In this document: positions 11,336-13,006 of the stretch, piece after piece
Layout: every line of letters begins with the position of its first letter
Numbering within the stretch: position 1 is the stretch's first letter
NCBI GenBank assembly: GCA_964554765.1
Contig: CAZKPS010000018.1
Span: 1 to 13,006, forward strand
Direction of reading: 5' to 3'
Origin: JAQBQZ01 sp964554765
GTDB taxonomy: Bacteria; Patescibacteriota; Minisyncoccia; Phycocordibacterales; CAIRYW01
Length of the DNA: 13,006 nucleotides
Made by a program: the position numbers and the translations under genes
Notes under the pieces: generated by a model
The model's database searches: none
Told to the model about the DNA's origin: nothing
Seen by the model: the letters and a program-made list of their open reading frames with translations, nothing else

Positions 11336-12859
11336 TTATTTTGTCTTTTCTTTTGCCTTTGTTTTTTGTTCAGAAGCAGGTCCGTTAATTGTTGTGGCAG
11401 CAGAAGATGCGGTAGATTTATTTATTTGTTCTACAAGTGTTCTAATCTCTTTTGCTAATTCCGGGACATCAGAATAATCGGATTTCAACATTATAGCCCT
11501 AGTAAGGTAGTCCTTTGCAGAGTTTTTATCATTTATACTCAACGCCACATTCGAAGCAAACAAAAGAGGGAGTGGATTAGTCGGAGCATTCATACTCGCT
11601 GCAAGATATTTCTGAATTGATCCCCTACTTGCATCTTTAAGACCAAGAGACCCAAAAAACTCTAAAATTTTTCCGGTCACTATCTTGGAATTATAATCCA
11701 TTTGATTGATCTGCTCTGCGAATATTGCAGCATCAATCGCATTTGCGATATTGCTATCTATTTCGTTCTTTTTTTCTACAATCTCTGTTTGGGAGAGTGA
11801 GGTTATAGTAGCTACTTTTGTAGCATATATCTGTGCCTTTGTCTGATAATATAATGGTTGAGTAGGATCAAGTGATATTGACTTCTGAATAAGACTGAGG
11901 GCGACGTTCACATCTGTACTCAATACAGCTTTTCGGTAGTACATATTTCCTAATGCTTTAAAAGCGACAAGATACATAAGATAGATTGCGAAGATTAGTG
12001 CTATCACAAATCCTATTGTAGATAAGAAATTTTTCCATTGCTTGGAATATAAATTAATGTTTATCACTCTAAAATTATGTGCATTTAATATACCGAGCAA
12101 TGCAACAAAAACAAGATTTGCGAATACAACCACTACACCAGGTGTATAAAATATCATCACAATAGAAGACAGAATTGCACCAATGGATATAATAATATTC
12201 ACAATAGTCACCTCCTGTCTCTTATCAAGTCCAAACAGTGTCCTAAATCCGAGAATAAAAACAAAGACATAGAATAGTATCCATAAGATAAATCCTATAC
12301 CTCCAACAGTCACCAAAGAAGTAGGTACAAATCCTACACCGAAATTATATTGATTATTCCAAAAAATATAATTATTTACCTCAACAGACCTGTTCAGATT
12401 CCATTCGATATCAAATGTATTTGGTCCTGATCCAAAAAGAGGTTTTTGAGCAAGAACCTTTGATGCCACATCGATAGTAGATTGCCAATTTGGCCTTCCT
12501 TCAACATAGTTAACACCGGTTACACCAGAGAGATACACATTGAGCTGTGACCCAAACAATACAAGTAAAATAGATATAAAGAGTATTACAAGAGAAGCTG
12601 AGATCGTAGACTTCTTCTTTGTTATTATATTCTCAACATCTTCAACGGATTTGTGGGTCCTACGGAGTGAAAAAAGATATGCAAAAATGATAATAGAAGC
12701 AACAGCTATCAAAAGAAGCAGACCTACATTAAAGAAATAAAAATCAAAAGAAAGTCCCGAAAGTACAACAAATATAAAAGGAATGATTAAGAACAGAAAA
12801 CTCTCCAAACACATTGCAGATGCAAGTTGGGGGACTTTTGTAAGGTTGTTGGAATACAA
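11336..12859 (-). CDS. O-antigen ligase/polymerase-like membrane protein with TPR-like tail, 5' end replaced
   Basis: An open frame of 507 codons. From about residue 31 it resembles the central and C-terminal part of Wzy/WaaL-type proteins: TM helices at about 31-65 and 86-107, the large loop RPNWQSTIDVASKVLAQKPLFGSGPNTF (122-149), more TM helices at about 177-208, 217-260 and 280-305, then a helical TPR-like region (about 310-480, SISLDPTQPLYYQTKAQIYA) and a low-complexity tail (SSAATTINGPASEQKTK). Such proteins join or ligate polysaccharide units at the outer membrane face. Residues 1-30 are the antisense of a TnpB fragment (12771-12859), so this start is an accident of the junction and several N-terminal TM helices are missing. 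It is therefore probably a 5'-truncated remnant, though still open and just upstream of murJ. No promoter or Shine-Dalgarno is seen before 12859. Confidence 0.75.
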   Translation of the reverse strand: MYSNNLTKVPQLASAMCLESFLFLIIPFIFVVLSGLSFDFYFFNVGLLLLIAVASIIIFAYLFSLRRTHKSVEDVENIITKKKSTISASLVILFISILLVLFGSQLNVYLSGVTGVNYVEGRPNWQSTIDVASKVLAQKPLFGSGPNTFDIEWNLNRSVEVNNYIFWNNQYNFGVGFVPTSLVTVGGIGFILWILFYVFVFILGFRTLFGLDKRQEVTIVNIIISIGAILSSIVMIFYTPGVVVVFANLVFVALLGILNAHNFRVININLYSKQWKNFLSTIGFVIALIFAIYLMYLVAFKALGNMYYRKAVLSTDVNVALSLIQKSISLDPTQPLYYQTKAQIYATKVATITSLSQTEIVEKKNEIDSNIANAIDAAIFAEQINQMDYNSKIVTGKILEFFGSLGLKDASRGSIQKYLAASMNAPTNPLPLLFASNVALSINDKNSAKDYLTRAIMLKSDYSDVPELAKEIRTLVEQINKSTASSAATTINGPASEQKTKAKEKTK

Positions 12860-13006
12860 AGCGAATTGGAATGAGAAAAAAATCTTAAAAGTAAATCGCT
12901 TTTACCCTTCAAGTAAGTCCTGTTCTTGTGGATGGATAAATCAAAATTTAAAACTTTCTGACAGAAGTTGGACTTGTGAAAAGTGTAATACAAATCACGA
13001 CAGAGA
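12771..13006 (+). pseudogene. tnpB: TnpB (IS200/IS605-type OrfB) C-terminal fragment, runs off the window
   Basis: The frame is open from 12741 and homologous from about 12771: NIKGMIKNRKLSKHIADASW, then GTFVRLLEYKANW, then FYPSSKSCSCGW, LKLSDRSWTCEKCN and NHDR at the window end. This is the RuvC-like core end and zinc ribbon of TnpB, the RNA-guided nuclease of IS200/IS605 elements and ancestor of Cas12. The N-terminal REC/wedge parts, RuvC-I and the Glu of the RuvC-II strand (usually just before N-[IV]-KG) are missing: a stop at 12738 and O-antigen-ligase sequence take their place. The first zinc knuckle is CSC rather than CxxC. The last codon in the window is cut at the position of the RuvC-III Asp. 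It is a decayed element or one side of a rearrangement; no TnpA, element end or guide RNA is visible here. Confidence 0.85.

Noticed and set aside
12787..12993. 68-codon minus-strand frame at the right edge
   Set aside because: It is antisense to clear TnpB coding sequence.
1..13006. CRISPR array or defence island
   Set aside because: No regularly spaced identical repeats were found. The repeats present are 7-nt, degenerate and without spacers, and TnpB is only a fragment.
1..13006. Alternative genetic code (UGA read as Gly, as in Gracilibacteria/SR1)
   Set aside because: All genes are open under the standard code, and TGA ends the 153-aa protein gene right before its terminator.

Overview
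The window looks like the chromosome of an ultra-small bacterium of the Candidate Phyla Radiation (Patescibacteria), most likely Parcubacteria-like. This is an inference from gene content and style: an A+T-rich genome, short intergenic gaps, many small one-pass membrane proteins without obvious function, a short valyl-tRNA synthetase, and a MurJ flippase next to an O-antigen-ligase/TPR protein. The standard genetic code works: no gene needs an in-frame TGA read through, and TGA serves as a stop.

Layout. 1-1783 (+): 3' part of valS, followed by a strong terminator set between degenerate 7-nt repeats. 1874-3542 (+): a PrsW-like intramembrane protease overlapping an Hsp20 chaperone, then a two-TM protein of unknown function and a terminator. 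3553-3998 (+): a 94-aa one-TM protein and tRNA-Phe(GAA), facing a perfect 16-bp bidirectional terminator. 4026-4898 (-): an RlmI-like SAM methyltransferase. 5084-5227 (-): tRNA-Arg(CCU) with its promoter and probable terminator. 5221-6177 (-): a YruB-like glutaredoxin with a structured leader, a 189-bp inverted-repeat element, and an FtsB/DivIC-like divisome protein. 6199-6424 (+): a 36-aa membrane peptide and terminator. 6452-8251 (-): lepA. 8314-9516 (+): two unrecognised membrane-anchored proteins, each with its own promoter and a strong leader hairpin. 9647-12859 (-): murJ preceded by an O-antigen-ligase-like gene. 12771-13006 (+): C-terminal part of an IS200/IS605-type TnpB, running off the window.

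How the genes fit together. Translation (valS, lepA, two tRNAs, perhaps an rRNA methyltransferase), protein quality and redox control (PrsW, Hsp20, glutaredoxin) and envelope/division (FtsB-like, MurJ, Wzy/WaaL-like) share the window as small transcription units. Several promoters sit 6-7 nt from the ATG, which predicts leaderless mRNAs, while a few genes have long structured leaders.

Most worth attention: (1) two neighbouring hypothetical genes whose leaders carry similar hairpins (shared stem TTGGTTkTGGA / TCCrCAACmAA), the second enclosing a canonical Shine-Dalgarno and a 17-codon reading frame that overlaps the next start codon; (2) a 189-bp nested inverted-repeat element with perfect 20-bp ends; (3) a three-way-junction leader before the glutaredoxin gene; (4) a junction where an O-antigen-ligase gene without its 5' end meets a tnpB without its 5' end; (5) LepA with SKID in place of NKxD. 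None of these could be tested by search or folding software here.
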